Shown: piece by piece, positions 24,801 to 39,600 of the stretch
Layout: each line of letters starts with the position of its first letter
Position numbering within the stretch: position 1 is the first letter of the stretch
Origin: Hemibagrus wyckioides
Lineage: Eukaryota > Chordata > Actinopteri > Siluriformes > Bagridae
Direction: 5' to 3'
DNA length: 64,000 nt
Assembly: GCF_019097595.1 (NCBI RefSeq)
Contig: NC_080710.1
Coordinates: 21,143,780-21,207,779, forward strand
The notes under the pieces: model-generated
What the model saw: only the letters and a program-made list of their open reading frames with translations
Told to the model about the DNA's origin: nothing
Databases searched by the model: none
Made by a program: the position numbers and the translations under genes

Positions 24801-26870
24801 TTACTTTATTAACCCTTCTCTAGTCAGCATTTGGCACATGAAAAGAGCATCGTAACGAGTTAGGATTAAAAGTAGTGCTGCAGCGCACACCGTTTTTTTC
24901 CCCTGTGCCTCAAACCCAACACATCTTTTTCATTCTGTGCAAATAAAACTAAACCAACAGTAAGAAACATCCAATTTACACCTCCTTACCCCCTACACTG
25001 CATGCAACAGAGAGCAGACGGGGGGGGGTGTAGCGAGTCCTGCTATGATATCATTGCTAGACTCTAGGGTATTAGTTTTCATTTTATTCCCTGGCTAATG
25101 ATGCCACCTGCTGACTACATAAAAAACCCCAAAAGGCTCATGTGCCAGCGTAGCCCAGAGGAAGAGAGAAATCAGGCGTGCAGATCTGTAAAAAGGGATG
25201 CTGTTAACTCCTTTGTTGCTAATTAATTTATTCCAAATGCTTTTCACAGAGTAGTATAAATATTACTAGGCTGATGTATGTTTTTTTTTGTACCCCAAAA
25301 AGAAATTTACTGAAGTTCATAAACCTGTTATGGTCATTACACATGTATTAATGTTCTGAGGAGCCTCACGTGTCCCTAAACAGGAGCCAGGTGTTAATTA
25401 TTATAGGTTAGTAGAAGTACTTTTCACGGCAACTTACTTTTTCATCAAATGTTAAGTGCACATGTTTCTTTTCAGTTCACATAAACTTGTTATGGAGAAC
25501 ATGCAGGAGGTTATTAGGTATTTCTGTAGCTATTTAGTTTGAACACTTTTTCACTTTCATTCCTACCATTAGAAACGTTTTTCATGACTTCATCGCTTTA
25601 ACCTCATCTTCTGTTGATATGGTTTTGGTTTCTTGTAGACTGAAAGCAGGAGGTATTTCAATATTTTTAAATTAAACATTGTTAATCATTGTCTGTAGAA
25701 CCTCAGGAAGTGTGTGTGTGTGTGTGTGTAAGCACAGATTGCTGTATATGCGTGTCTTCTGAGTTGTAGCTTAGAAAGTGCTATTTGTAATTAATAGTCT
25801 AATTAAGTGCTTGATAATGGAACTAATAGAAGCATATAGCCAGAAAAATCCTGTGCTCTGGAGAGGTGAATATCTTGAAAGAAAGGCTTATTTCTGAGTT
25901 CTAGAAATGGAGAAACTGTAACAGAGATTGTGTGTTTTTGCAAAGAATAGATACTGTATCTACAGTTCGATTTACTTCCATCGACATTTTTATTTCCTCT
26001 CCTGCATGCTGTATGTTTATAATTGGTTCTGGTCCACGGTGAAACTGTACCACACCCAGACATCACAAAACCTGATTGCTGGAATTGAAACCAAAGTATG
26101 TGAAGGTTGTGGAGAGATCAGTCTGAGACCAGCCTGGCATTGAAAGGTTGATTGAGGGTATGAACGAACTGATTTAAACAAACGAGAGAAATTAATAACT
26201 CCCACTTGGTGTGAGCAGGACACACATTCTTTTAAAGAATTCCTGATGTTTACATTTCGTTCGGTTTACTAAACCCTTACTTGCACAGAAAGGCACGAAA
26301 GAAAGGAGCTGTTAAATGTAGCGCTGTGTTTGCAGAAAGCTTAAACAAGGTCCCAGGTCAATGGGTGGACACGTTAATGTTGGCTCCTGGTATGTTCATG
26401 CGGTGTAAGTCATTGATTAAGTGCCTGACAGGGAAGGAGAACACTCCAAGAGCTTTTTTCTTCTTCTTTTTTTTCTCAAAAACGGTGTTTGCCACTCTCC
26501 GTTTGGAAAAAGTGAAAAGGCTGCAGATGGCACGTCTTTTAACGAGAGCTTTTCACGCGGTGCCTCCCTAATCCAGGAGATGGATGTTCTTCATCGAGTC
26601 AACGAGTTTATGTGTACGAGTCCCCAGTCTCCTGCTGTCCAATAGACCCTTTTCCAGTGGCTGGTTTGGCTTTTCTATTGCCCTCAGGTCTTGGACAGCA
26701 GTTCTCCTGCTTGTTAAGGAGTAGGTGTGTTGTGTTTGAGACTGTCCTTCTACAGAACGGTGTGATTGTTTTACCATGCTCGTGTAAAATGAGTGGAGGT
26801 ATGAGAATGTGAGTAGCTTCTTGCAGCACACAGGAAGAAGCGTGTCTTGATGAAGGGGGGCATCCAAGGC

Positions 26871-26908
<38 letters not shown>

Positions 26909-29900
26909 TGAGGGGGAGCATATTTGAGGAGATCAGTTAGAGATGGCTTCATTTGATCTCCATCACCTGACAGGGATTAAATCTCTCAGAGTTCAAGGGC
27001 AGCACAGAACTGATGGGAACGTTTTTTGTCCGATTTTGTGAACAACATTTTAACTGTAGAGGAAAATGCTAAGTTAAATAGGACTTTTCATTGTGCGTAT
27101 AATGCTGTATTCCTAGTCCTTGGAAGAGTGGGAATCTGCTGTCTTCACTTTCTCTGTCACCAGAAGATTTGTGGTCTGATTTGTTTTTAACTCCGATCAA
27201 GCTCCTGCAGTTTATTGTGTTTCAGCACCACTCTGATGCAGAACATCCGTGAGCAGTCGTGCACTAATGAAACCCTGTCGTTCCTGCTTAAGTTGATTTA
27301 TCAGTTTAATGACAATTTGACAGCCTTAGTCAATGCGTTATTGGCTCTGGCTGTGGTGTCAGGGCAGAGGATGTGTATCGTGCAGAGACGACTGGCCCGC
27401 TAGTGCCTGCTGCAGCACACAGAGCAGCAGTGCTATGGTATGCCTCTGGCTTTCTCACAGAGGGAACAGAGATGGCATGAACTCACAGTCACATTGATAC
27501 CTCAAGCCCTGTTTGACCCTCAGTGGCAAATCTGGTTTGAGTTCTCTTTGTATTTATTTGCCACAGAAACACCCACACGCCCTTTCCTCAACAACATCAG
27601 TTAGCGTTAATTCATTTATCCAGACCGAAAGACTCCTGATTCAGATTTGGGGTGGTGTGTTTCCTCCACCAACAGCCCATATCTCCGTTTTGCGAGCTGT
27701 TGCTCCATTTAAGATGGAGAATGGAGATGTTTTCAGTTCATGCAAATAAAAGGGTGAGTTTAGCAACACTATTTCACACCACCCATTTGTCATGTCATAG
27801 CACTTTGTGGGTAAAACATTTATGTGTTAGAATTTCACCATTTTTTTGTGTTTTGTTTTTTTTGGTTGTTGTTCCCTCATACACAAGGAGATTCCCTCTT
27901 TCCCGCTCAATCACTGTCATTAGAGGATCCCTTGTGCTGGCAATATTAAATGCCAAACAGATGGTTTTCTTTTGGACCACATTTTACCGCACTGTAAAAG
28001 TTAATTTTCGGAAATGAACTAAAATAAAAAGGACTTATTATATAATTCTTGTAATACACTCCATATTTCCTCATGGTGATTGGAAACTGTGGAGCTGCAG
28101 ACAAAAGGTCCAGTGTCCCATAAGCAAGTGAGATTTTCTAGCTTTCACCTTTGTTAGTCCCTCACTAGCTAACCTCCCAAAGCAATTATACCTTAATATG
28201 TTTCCTTATAAAGCTACTAAATATGGTAATATGGCTAGTTGGGTACAATACCCTTTAGTTTATAGACCAATAAAATTTCTGAATGTGGGACTCATTTCCA
28301 AAAAGCATGCACGAAACAAATTTGTAAGGTTTTTTTTAATATAAAAATAGCAGCTTGAGTCACACTGTGGAATGGAAGGTAAAGACAGTACTCAGAAATA
28401 TGCCAAATAAAACCTGACTGCACTTCTGTTGCTATCCCAAAGGCTCACTGCATTTTCTTAGTACTCTAAGTAATGAGGCCACTTGCAGTTGTGGCAGCTA
28501 CATCATGCCATGGGTTGCCGCATGAGACAAATAGTTAGATTTTCCCTCATTTGTTGACTGTGTTTCATTTTTGTTTATTACCTTGGAGTTCAGCTAAATG
28601 CTGAAGTAAAGAAAACCATGTGACGGTAATGTTAGCGTTTGAGAGGAACGCCATCGAGGTTAACCGTTGACATAACTTTTATGTGCCAATTCTCCATATC
28701 AGCAAGCCTTCTTAGCCCTTCAGTCTCGCTTGTTCTTGACCCTTTATGATCATCCAGCATCCCGCAAGCTAGATGCCACATCCTCAACGCCCTCCTTAAC
28801 ACTCGGGCTGGAAGGCCTGCAACCATGACTGCCTAATGGGGTGTCAACTGAGTGTTTGAGACAGTTCAAAGATTTAATTGCTCTTTCAAAGTGCCCCTGT
28901 TGAGTTTGAGGAACTTGACTTGCTCTCCACTTGGCTACTCCACAACTCTTACGTACTGTGTATGTGTTGGCGGAGTCTGTGTCCTACCCAAGTTTAAAGC
29001 AGCGCTCACACTGGAGCTTCGCCTTGCATGTGTCTTTTCCGGGGAGGAGCAATATTAGGCGCCCTGGTGTGACATGTTCCTGGAGGTTCAGTGAACATTT
29101 GAGTGTAGCCAGCTAGCTAGTTTTTATTATTTGTGAGTTTCTGAGGAGCTGAAAAAGCTTCTTGACAAAATCAAAATAATAATAACAAACTCTTCAAGAC
29201 ATGACAGATACTTGTTTTTCTATTGACCGACACTTCCATGACTGACAGATCGAGAGGCTAAATTTTCTGTTCAAAATCCGAGGAGGTGGAGGGAAACGTA
29301 ATGCCTACCCGAATGCCTTTTACAGTGTCGTCTTCCATTAAAGTGAACATGCTTTTTGAGAGGTGGGTATTATGCACATGCAGTGTGACCACTGATTAAT
29401 CGATTTGTGAGGCTGCGCCAAAACCCAAGCCTTGGCGGCCAGACAGCACTGGCCAAGTGGGACCTGTCTCCAATTCTGATTGACATTTACAACCACGCCT
29501 ATACGAAGCACTTCAAAACACCAGGGCAGCGCAATCCTTCCATCGCTCCTCCCCAGCCTTCCACTACCCAACAGATGGACAGGCCTACTCTGTTCCTCTG
29601 TATGTTATGGGGCCTCTAATTACACTCGCTCTCCACATCAAACCCTTACTCAACACGCCTTTTCTTTGCATATGGGCTGGACGTGGGCTGGTCAGTTGAA
29701 ATAGAGGAACTCATGGCATGTGGTTGTGGTCACCTAGAGGATGTGGACAGAGTTGGGGTCTCATCTCGACTTCTTGCCCTTTCATAACCTCTTATAGGAA
29801 CGATCTTGTTTAGCCCTGCTTGGCCAAACGGATGCATCTAAAGTTGAGAAAAAGGGAGTGCAGAAGAATAGCGGAGTGCCTGGCTTGGCCCCTGCCTGTG

Positions 29901-32900
29901 GAACTAAGGAGCACTGGTGTGGTTTCAATCAGAGCCAGGCATGGAAGTCATTAGAGAGTTGTGGTGCTGAGCTCATTGTCTCTCCATTCTCTCTATTCCC
30001 TGTCTTCTCATTCACTCTCTTACTCCCTCTCATACACACTGAAGATTAAGCATGTTGCTTGCATATGGATTAGGTCTTTAAGAGGCACTAACTGGAGATA
30101 CACACTCTCAGATTGGTAGCGGAGTATTAACACAGTACTTGTTGTCAGTTTATTTGTCTGTTTAGACCCAGTCACACACAGCAGGCAAAGGAATTCCATG
30201 TTTCCCTGACAGGGCTTTAAATTGGCCAATAAAAGGAACTGTCTCACAGTAGCGACAGGTTATGACATTGTTATGGCTGCGGATATAAAACACTCAATTA
30301 GTTGTACTCCTGTCACAAAAATGTTTCATGAGGCTGTCTCATACTAAGTCGAAACCTTGGAGGGTGCATCTGAGTTAAACGGGATTGACTCAGAGTGGAT
30401 GTGACTGATATCATTGATGTTCTCTTTATTCATTCATTCATCTTCAGGAATCTGTTTATCCTGGTCAGGGCTGCAGTGGATACAGAGATTATCCTGTGAA
30501 CACTGGGCAATAATACAGACTGAAAGCATCAGGAATACACACCAGGCAATAATACAGACTGAAAGCATCAGGAATACAGACTGAATGCGATCGCGGTTCA
30601 TCGCAGGGCACCTTGTAAACACATTCACACCTAGGGGCAATTTGGTACAGCTAATCCACCCACTGCTGTGTTTTTGGGACAGGGAAAGAAACCAGAGAAC
30701 CCAGAGGAGAGTGAGAAACCCCACACAGAATGTAACCTGAGCTCAGGATAGAACCGAGGAGTGTGAGCCGGCAACACAGGATGTTTTATTTGATTGACAA
30801 TTTGCTGCTCTTCTTAAAATTTAAGTAAAGCTTCAGTTAAGAATTTCATTCTTCTGTTTCTATGTTTTGTTTGCAGACAGCCTCAGTTGTGGTCCATTTA
30901 TAAATTTTGGGATTTAGACACTGTCTTTATCCCTCCATTCTCTCTCTTAGTAACTGGGTTGCACAGCAGGGACCAGTCTGCGGTAAAGAGCATGGTAAAG
31001 AAAATGTGTGGGGCGGAGAAAAATATCCACCAACATTTTTCAGATTCCTGTTTTTTCCTCTCTCAGTTATCCACTTGTATTACATGTTGGCTGACTTTTC
31101 TTCAGCTCAGTGTTATTTTATTTGGAGCCGAGCCAGGCCTCGGGAGCAGACTGTCTTCTTTAGCGTAAACAGCTGTCACAGGCAGGGGTGGCAAGGAAAT
31201 GGTGTGCACACGCAGAGAGAGGTCGTGTGTAGTTTACATGTTTACACCCTGAAGGCTTTGGTAATGTCACTGACCACACATAACGGACCAAGTTGCCTGT
31301 GAGGGCAGTTCATGCTAAAATAGATTCATCAGCTGAGTAAAAGTAGTGAATAAAAGGAGGCAGCAGGAATCACGCAGTACTGTTTGGGTAAGAAAGCGGA
31401 CGAGAGCTGCAGCGTTTATCTCTCTGGGATCAGCTGGGTGCTGAGGAAACAGGAGATTTGAAATGCGTTAATTTGTAACTGCATGATGTGTGACATGTCT
31501 TTACCTGCAAGGAAAGGCTTTAGTTCGGAAATCTGAGTTCATAATGATACTGTCAGGGATGTGTAGGTATGTAAGCACACTATACACATACACAGGAAAC
31601 AGCAACACTATAATTTAACTTCCATGCTATTGTTAACATCTTTAAATTATCAAAGCGAATTTTAGGGCTTTAACAGTATCTCTGATTTAACCTTATGAGG
31701 TCATTTGGTTGGTCCCCACATCTTCCCCCTCAAACCACACTCACAATACTGCAGCTTTTATTTAAACCAATAAAAGAATCAAAATGTTTCCTTTGAGATA
31801 CTGATGTTAGGGTTTAGTTTAGGTTTAGTCATAGCAATAATTAGCTGTATTAATAATTATGTCAGTAGAGGGTCTTGACATGGATAATAAGATAATAAAA
31901 TTATGGGGACAGATCTTTTGTTATTCCTTATTCTTTGGCACTGAATAGGTTTTTAATCCCAATTCATAAGTGCACTCCATTTATTAGTAAAAGAGAAGAG
32001 AACAGAAAATGTAGCTCTGGAAGAGTTTAAACTGAAAGCGGACTTAAGAGTTAGGAGCTTTAGTTCAATGAGAAACGCTGACTATGTTTAATTTACATCG
32101 AAATCAGTAAATAAATTAAGTCCAATGGACGAGAAAACAGGAAACTCTCAAATTAAAAAAATGAAAACTGTGACCACATTTCCAGCTGTGCTTGAATCAG
32201 GGGGGATCAGTGGGGGCTCAAGTACGTCTAGGCTAGAGGGAAGTGTGCATGATTGTAACACCACTAAATCACAGTATCATCAAAATGATCCACAGTGTCC
32301 TCTGCTTGCCCCATTCCCCCCTTACACTTGTCCTTTGTTGACATGGTAGAGAGAGAGAGAGTGTCGTAAACTCTTCTTTAGATCAGAAAACCCAGCAGAA
32401 CAAATCTGTGCTACAGTATATGGATCTCCTCCTGCACTCTGAATGGCTTTCGGTTCTTTAGCCAGCTTGAGGAGAAAGTGCTGACGAGGCTTTTGCAAAG
32501 ACCCGAAGCTCAGGCTAGGTGCTGACTCTCACTGGCAGTGCTGCTGGTAACCGCTGGACGCAGGTTATGGCCAAAGCAATTTAGCCACAGCCAACCTAAG
32601 CTCCTTACAGCAGCCACAATGTTTGCGCCGTTGTCTATTCTTATGCATAACAACTTTGCTTCCTTGAGCAACCACTCCACAAGCACATTTTTTTAGGCTC
32701 TCAGCAAGACTGCTATGTGGTTGTCTGGGATAAATGCAGTTTGAGGACAATGAGACTTGAGCAAGCAGTCAGAAATGCACTGAACTATGATGCTCATGAA
32801 TGGGATCACGTCTACACTCGACCACTTACGTTCTTAGAGGAAAATATCTGACATCTGTTAGTGCTTGATTTTTTTTTTTCTTCTTTGTGTCCTCATATAG

Positions 32901-33633
32901 TTTTGGAACTTGTACTGCTGAATATGAGAGTTGAGCAACACTCTTAATAGTGTTCCCCAGCATTAACTTTATCTTTTTTAGTGCTGTAGAGGTGAAGTTG
33001 GGAAGCATGGTTCGGTCATTATGTTCCTGTACTGTTTTAACGCAGGAAGGCAGCATTCCATATGGGTTTTCTCCAAGTTTTAAGGTTTCCTCCCAACTCC
33101 TAAAACATGCCAGTATGTGGATTACCTACAGTAGGTGTGAATACACAGTGGTGTCTGATCTAGTATATATACCTCACACACAGTGTACCTGTGAGAGACT
33201 ACAGATCCTCTGACCAGGATAAAGTCCCTACTGAATATGAATATGATTGCATGTATTAAAGCCGATTCTACTTATTGCCTCATTAAGATTTATGATTCAT
33301 TTTACTATATTTGTTTCCTAAAACGCAAGATGATAAATGCCATATATATATTCCGGTGCAGTATACAGGAAAAACTATAAGATATTCAGCGCAGACTTCA
33401 CAAACACAGGTTTCAAAGCAACAATTGTAAATGTTAATGAGTATAATAGAATAGTGCCACTTTTGTTCTTCCACAAAAATTCTTCCCATTGCTCCCTTTC
33501 CCGATAACACTGACACACTGGTCAATTCAGATGCTTTGTTTAAGATCTCAGTTTGGAGAAAGTATCAACATTATCATATTGTAGACTACAGTATTTTATA
33601 ATAATAACAACAACAAGTCTTCTTCTTCTTCTT

Positions 33634-33672
<39 letters not shown>

Positions 33673-36600
33673 TCAGAGCATGATGAGTTTACTTGATATA
33701 AGGACTTTGGCTTTTCTATGATATCTGTTTGAACATCTACTCAGACTGCTATATATTTTCGTTAAGAACTCACAAGTTGTAGTTGAAGGCTTTTCCCTCC
33801 GTTGTGCTCTGTGGGGCTCGAGTAAGGTGCCGTCAGTCTCTACTAATGATGTTTGATGTTTGTATCTCCATCTTTGGCATCAGGCTTTTGAAGTGTTCTC
33901 CAAGTGGCCAGGACCATATGTGAGAGTGTGTGCGTGACTCTCTGTGGGCACCCCTGTGGTGTTCCACACTTTTGACCCTGTGGACCTTTTTCTGATCTCG
34001 GTTGTGTGCATGGGGTTGAGCAAGGCTCTGGTGTGAGGTGGAGAGAGGTGTTCTTTAGAGAGTTAAGGATATACAACCACGCTGCAGTATTTGCATTGCC
34101 TATGACGGCAAAGGTGACATGATAAGCGTAACAGAGCATTCGTATGGGTGTGTGGTATGTGTCTGTCCATCTCGGTGGCATTGCCAGGAGTTCATTTCAG
34201 GGGGGTAAGGAAATATGCTAAATTAATTCACTCCATGATCTGTATAATTAAATGAGTTCATGTAGCATGCTCCTGCATTCTGGCTGGACATTAGACAGTT
34301 AGCAGAGGTGGTGGTGATATTCAGAATTTTAGATTTCATTATTTAAGACATAATCTACCATCAAGCAGTCATCTTCCTTTTCTCTTACTCCAGTATTTCA
34401 TCCTGCTGTCCCCTTAATATCCTTATGCTCAGAGTACAAATAGCTGGCTAGCAGCTTTCAAACAGCATCTGAAAAATGCATAGTCCTGATTGGTTAATCA
34501 GCCAATACAACAAGGTGAAACAAAGTAAGGGGGTAACACCTGTTGTGGGCAAATATGGAGAAATCATAATGATAACATTGACCTTTCATGAATGTCAGTA
34601 TAGTGCAGTTGTGTTTTATTTGTATGTGCTGTTTAATTATCTGTGCTGCTTTTGTTTTATGTAAACTGTTCTTGATTAAGCATTTGAAATTTGTTATATA
34701 ATAGTTCATGGAGGTTCACACCTGAAAGCTCTACACCTCAGCTACACCCCAGCTTCAACTCTGAGTATTTGCGAGTCTCCAGGCATCAGGAATCCCTGTT
34801 TGTGTGAGGTTTTGGGGGTTGGAGTATTATTTGATCATGTGGGTGCAGAGGAATGCGCAAAAATAGCAGACTGGAGGTTTCCTACATTGGGTGATAAAAT
34901 TGGAGGGAGTTTCATTGATCTGTGGCTGTTGTAACTGCACCTCTCAGAGCTGGAAGCACAAAGCCAATTCCTGAAGAATAGTGCATGAGAGTAACTGAGT
35001 GAGTGAGTGAGTGAGTCTGTGAATAAATAAATGAATGAATGTATGTATGAATGAGTGAGTGAATGAATGAATAAGTGAGTGATTGAATGAGTGGGTGAGT
35101 GAATGATTGAATAAGAGGGTGAATGAATGAGTGAGTGAGTGAGTGATTAATTGAGTGAATGAATGAGTGAGAAAGTGAGTGAGTAAATGAGCGAGTCAGT
35201 GAGTGAGTAAGTGAGTGAATGAGTCACTGACTGAGTGAGTCAGTGAGTGAGTGAGTGAATGAGTCACTGACTGAGTGAGTGAATGAATGAGCGAGTCAGT
35301 GAGTGAATGAGTCAGTGAGTGAGTGAATGGGTGAGTGAGTGAGTGAATGAATGGGTGAGTGAATGAGTCAGTGAGTGAGTGAATGGGTGAGTGAGTGAAT
35401 GGGTGAGTGAATGAGTCAGTGAGTGAGTGAATGGGTGAGTGAGTGAGTGAATGGGTGAGTGAGTGAATGAGTCAGTGAGTGAGTGAATGAGTCAGTGAGT
35501 AAGTGAATGGGTGAGTGAGTGAATGAATGGGTGAGTGAGTGAGTGAGTGAAAGGGTGAGTGAGTGAGTGAATGGGTGAGTGAATGAGTGAGTCAGTGAGT
35601 GAATGGATGGGTGAGTGAATGGGTGAATGAGTGAGTGAGTGAATGAATGAGTCAGTGAGTGAATGAATGGGTGAGTTAGTGAGTGAATGGATGAGTGAGT
35701 GAGTGAATGGGTGAGTGAGTCAGTGAGTGAATGAATGGGTGAGTGAGTGAGTGAATGAATGGGTGAGTGAGTGAGTGAATGGGTGAGTGAGTCAGTGAGT
35801 GAATGAATGGGTGAGTGAGTGAGTGAAAGGGTGAGTGAGTGAGTGAATGGGTGAGTGAATGAGTCAGTGAGTGAATGAATGGGTGAGTTAGTGAATGAAT
35901 GGGTGAGTGAATGAATGAGTCAGTGAGTGAGTGAGTTAGTGAATGAATGAGTGAGTGAGTTAGTGAATGAATGAGTCACTGAGTGAGTGAATGGGTGAGT
36001 GAGTGAGTTAGTGAATGAATGGGTGAGTGAGTGAGTGAATGGGTGAGTGAGTGAGTGAATGGGTGAGTGAGTGAGTGAGTGAGTGAGTGAGTGAATGGGT
36101 GAGTGAGTGAGTGAGTGAGTGAATGGGTGAGTGAGTGAATGGGTGAGTGAGTGAATGAATGAGTCAGTGAGTGAGTGAATGGGTGAGTGAGTGAATGAAT
36201 GAGTCAGTGAGTTAGTGAATGGGTGAGTGAGTGAATGAATGGGTGAGTGAGTGAGTGAGTGAGTGAATGGGTGAGTGAGTGAGTGAATGGGTGAGTGAGT
36301 GAGTGAATGGGTGAGTGAGTGAGTGAGTGAATGGGTGAGTGAGTGAGTGAATGGGTGAGTGAGTGAATGAATGGGTGAGTGAGTGAGTGAATGGGTGAGT
36401 GAGTGAATGAGTGAATGGGTGAGTGAGTGAGTGAATGAATGAGTCAGTGAGTGAGTGAATGGGTGAGTGAGTGAGTGAATGGGTGAGTGAGTGAGTGAAT
36501 GGGTGAGTGAGTGAGTGAATGGGTGAGTGAGTGAGTGAATGGGTGAGTGAGTGAGTGAGTGAATGGGTGAGTGAGTGAGTGAATGGGTGAGTGAGTGAGT

Positions 36601-39600
36601 GAATGGGTGAGTGAGTGAGTGAGTGAGTGAGTGAATGGGTGAGTGAGTGAGTGAATGGGTGAGTGAGTGAGTGAGTGAGTGAGTGAATGGGTGAGTGAGT
36701 GAGTGAATGGGTGAGTGAGTGAATGGGTGAGTGAGTGAGTGAGTGAGTGAATGAATGAGTTAGTGAGTTAGTGAATGAATGAGTTAGTGAGTGCATTCAG
36801 CTACAGGTGTGAATATTAGGTGTGAGTTTTATGTGTGATAAATGACCCACAGGTGTGTTAATTAGATCCATTCCACTTCCCACCCGTTTTTACATTCTTT
36901 TTTTATTTCAGCTTCACCTGATTCTATTGCTTTCTTTCTTTTCCTGATTCATTTTTGTGATATGTCTTTTTATTTACTTTTTGTGTCTTTGCCAGTGTTG
37001 TACACAACAGCCAAGTTTTAGTTGAATAAAACAAAAAGGTACCTAAAATCACAAGAAAACTACTTAATTAGAATTAGTAAATTATCTGATGTAATTATGT
37101 GCTGATAAATCCAGATAAAACATGTTGGTTTTGTTCCATGTTGTTTTGTGTGTTCACATATTTTCCATTTTGACCGATAACTTAAAAAGTAATGAAGTTT
37201 GATTCAACTCAGCCTTTTTTTTGTGAAAACTTTTACTCGTTTTTTTCCCAGTTTGGTCATTTGCCAATTCCCACCCAGCTCTCCTCTAACACATGACTAG
37301 GGCTTAAACCAGGGAGGCTGAAGGCTAAAGCTGTGTTCACAGACACAATGATTTTATTGCTGTAAGTTCACAGTCTCTATGCTTTGAAGTCACTGGTAAG
37401 CGTTCCTACTACCGGTTCACATTGCATTAACTTTTATCATAACATTCATTTCACAAGTAACATACCACTTGACAACAAACCAGTTATCTTGTAACTAAAA
37501 TTCTGGAAACATTCTGGAGGGAGATTTGGTGTTTGTGTATATTCAGTAGTGTATGTATGCATCTTGTCATATGGGATGAAGAAGAAGCAGTGTGTTTGAT
37601 GATGTGTGATCACGCTCTCCTGCCTTCACTGCCATTGGTAGTCACTGAACCAAATCGCCCCATATTTGGATATAGTTAAACTTTTCTGAACATTATCACA
37701 TCACTGGTCACACCCACATCTAGTCGCCATCGGTTGCCGGTGCTCATGTCACCAGCTTCCATTGACAATGAGTACTCTCTGGTTGCTTTGTTGCTGCAAG
37801 TCGCAGTATTTCTGAATGTAGCATAACACATGCTTCCTCTGAGACACATGCGTCATAAATCTTCTTAAACTGCTGCTCATGCTGCATCACAGGGAGAAGT
37901 AACACACACTTTTTTATCTTCTGCATACATGAGCTTGTAGATGCTGATGATTGGTTTGTGTCTGTCTGACTGATGAGGGGAGAGTAACTCCACACCTCAC
38001 ACCCAGAGACCTTCTGCTTTGAGTGGCCGTGGCATCGTCAGGATTTGATCTCTAAGTTCTTTTAAACAAATGTTGAACTTTGGAAATGATTTTTGGTGAT
38101 TAGACATCTCAGAAATAACGTTTGAAAATCGTTAGATGTATTTCTTTCCCTTTTTTTAAATAGAATGAATCATTGCAGTAACAAATATGTCTAAGGAAAT
38201 TCATTGCAGGAAAAACATCTTTTCAAATGTAAAGGAGCAAAAGATACTGTTACTCTCTGCCCTGCTCCCTTTCCCCCACACATCATCGCCTTCATCTTTA
38301 GCTCTTTTATTTAGTGAGGATAACATGATCTTACTGCCCTGTGGGGTATTCCAGAAGTTGGAACAGTCCACATTTTCTACTAAAGGAGAAAAACCTAAAA
38401 CACATGTCAGTGTGTGCTTGGGCACGCTCCTCCAGAGAGAACAGCTCTTGTGACGAAGTGCTGATTGCACTGCCTGCTGTTCTAGGATGCTCTGAGCACC
38501 TGTGTGCATCATTTTGGCCCGTCTTGCGTGCCTGAAGAGAATAAGCAGAGATCAGGCAGCTCGCCCCACTGCTGTTTCAGGAACATACCTGAAAGCGTGC
38601 TCTGACCTTCTGTGGTTTTTGTTGTTTTTGGAGAAGTTAATGGTTATAACATAATGAGCCGCAGGACATCAGGTGCTAATTGGGAAAATCTGCTGGTTTG
38701 TGGTTGTACAGCTGTTGTCTAGTGACCAGTTTTCCACATATTTACTGCAGCTACAAGGCTGTAGATGAGATTTTCATTTCAGTTCAACATTGCTACACAG
38801 CAGCTTTACATGTCTATAAATTCTGGATGTAAGTTTTAAATGTAGAAATTGATCTCTAGTGAGCAAATCAGACGCGACAATGAAAACTCGACAAGGAAAA
38901 ACTGAGATGAGGCAAGGTTGAACCCTTGAGAGGAACCGGAATCAAAAGGCAAGCCTTCCTCATCTTCATGACACCACAATATGTATATAAACAATAAAAT
39001 AACTAAATGAATTCATTCAGACCAAGTACTAGCAACTAATTTCCATTTTAGCAGCAGCAGCAGGAGCAGGATTCTGAGGCACTTCTACAGTCTACACTTT
39101 ATATCTCTTTCTGTAGACTGCAGTATATTACTGCCAGCTCCTGACTATTGCCGGATACATTTATATATGACATCCACTGTTTAAGCACGGAGATTCGATC
39201 TACAAATTTACCAATGTCTGGCTTTCATGCTAAAGCCTGCAGCAAAGGAACCTCTCCAGTTAAGCTAATAATATGGCAAAGTAAAAAGCATTTATTCAGG
39301 CACATGCTGCTAAAGCATTATAAGCACTGAGATTGCTCTAAATTGTAAACATATGCATACAGTGCGAACTGTTAAAGTAAACTTGGAAAAAAGGCCTGAA
39401 CCTCCAAATCCCGACCATTTCCAGCTGTAAAGTACTTTAAAATGAGGGCCAACATATTTGCCGATAAACTGAAACAGAAATGCATTTTTGGAACATAAAG
39501 TGTTGTATCCCCTTAACCATGAGAGACCCCCCCACTCCTTTTTTTAATATTTAGCAAAGAAAGACTTCCACAAGTATAATGCCTAAAGTCATGTATAATG

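Noticed and set aside
36212..36796. 194-codon His/Ser-rich ORF on the - strand
   Set aside because: It is the tetranucleotide array in translation, with no start context or flanking coding sequence.
37744..37995. 83-codon ORF on the - strand with a protein-like look
   Set aside because: I could not relate it to a known family and saw no splice sites or neighbouring exons; it may be part of an unrecognised repeat.
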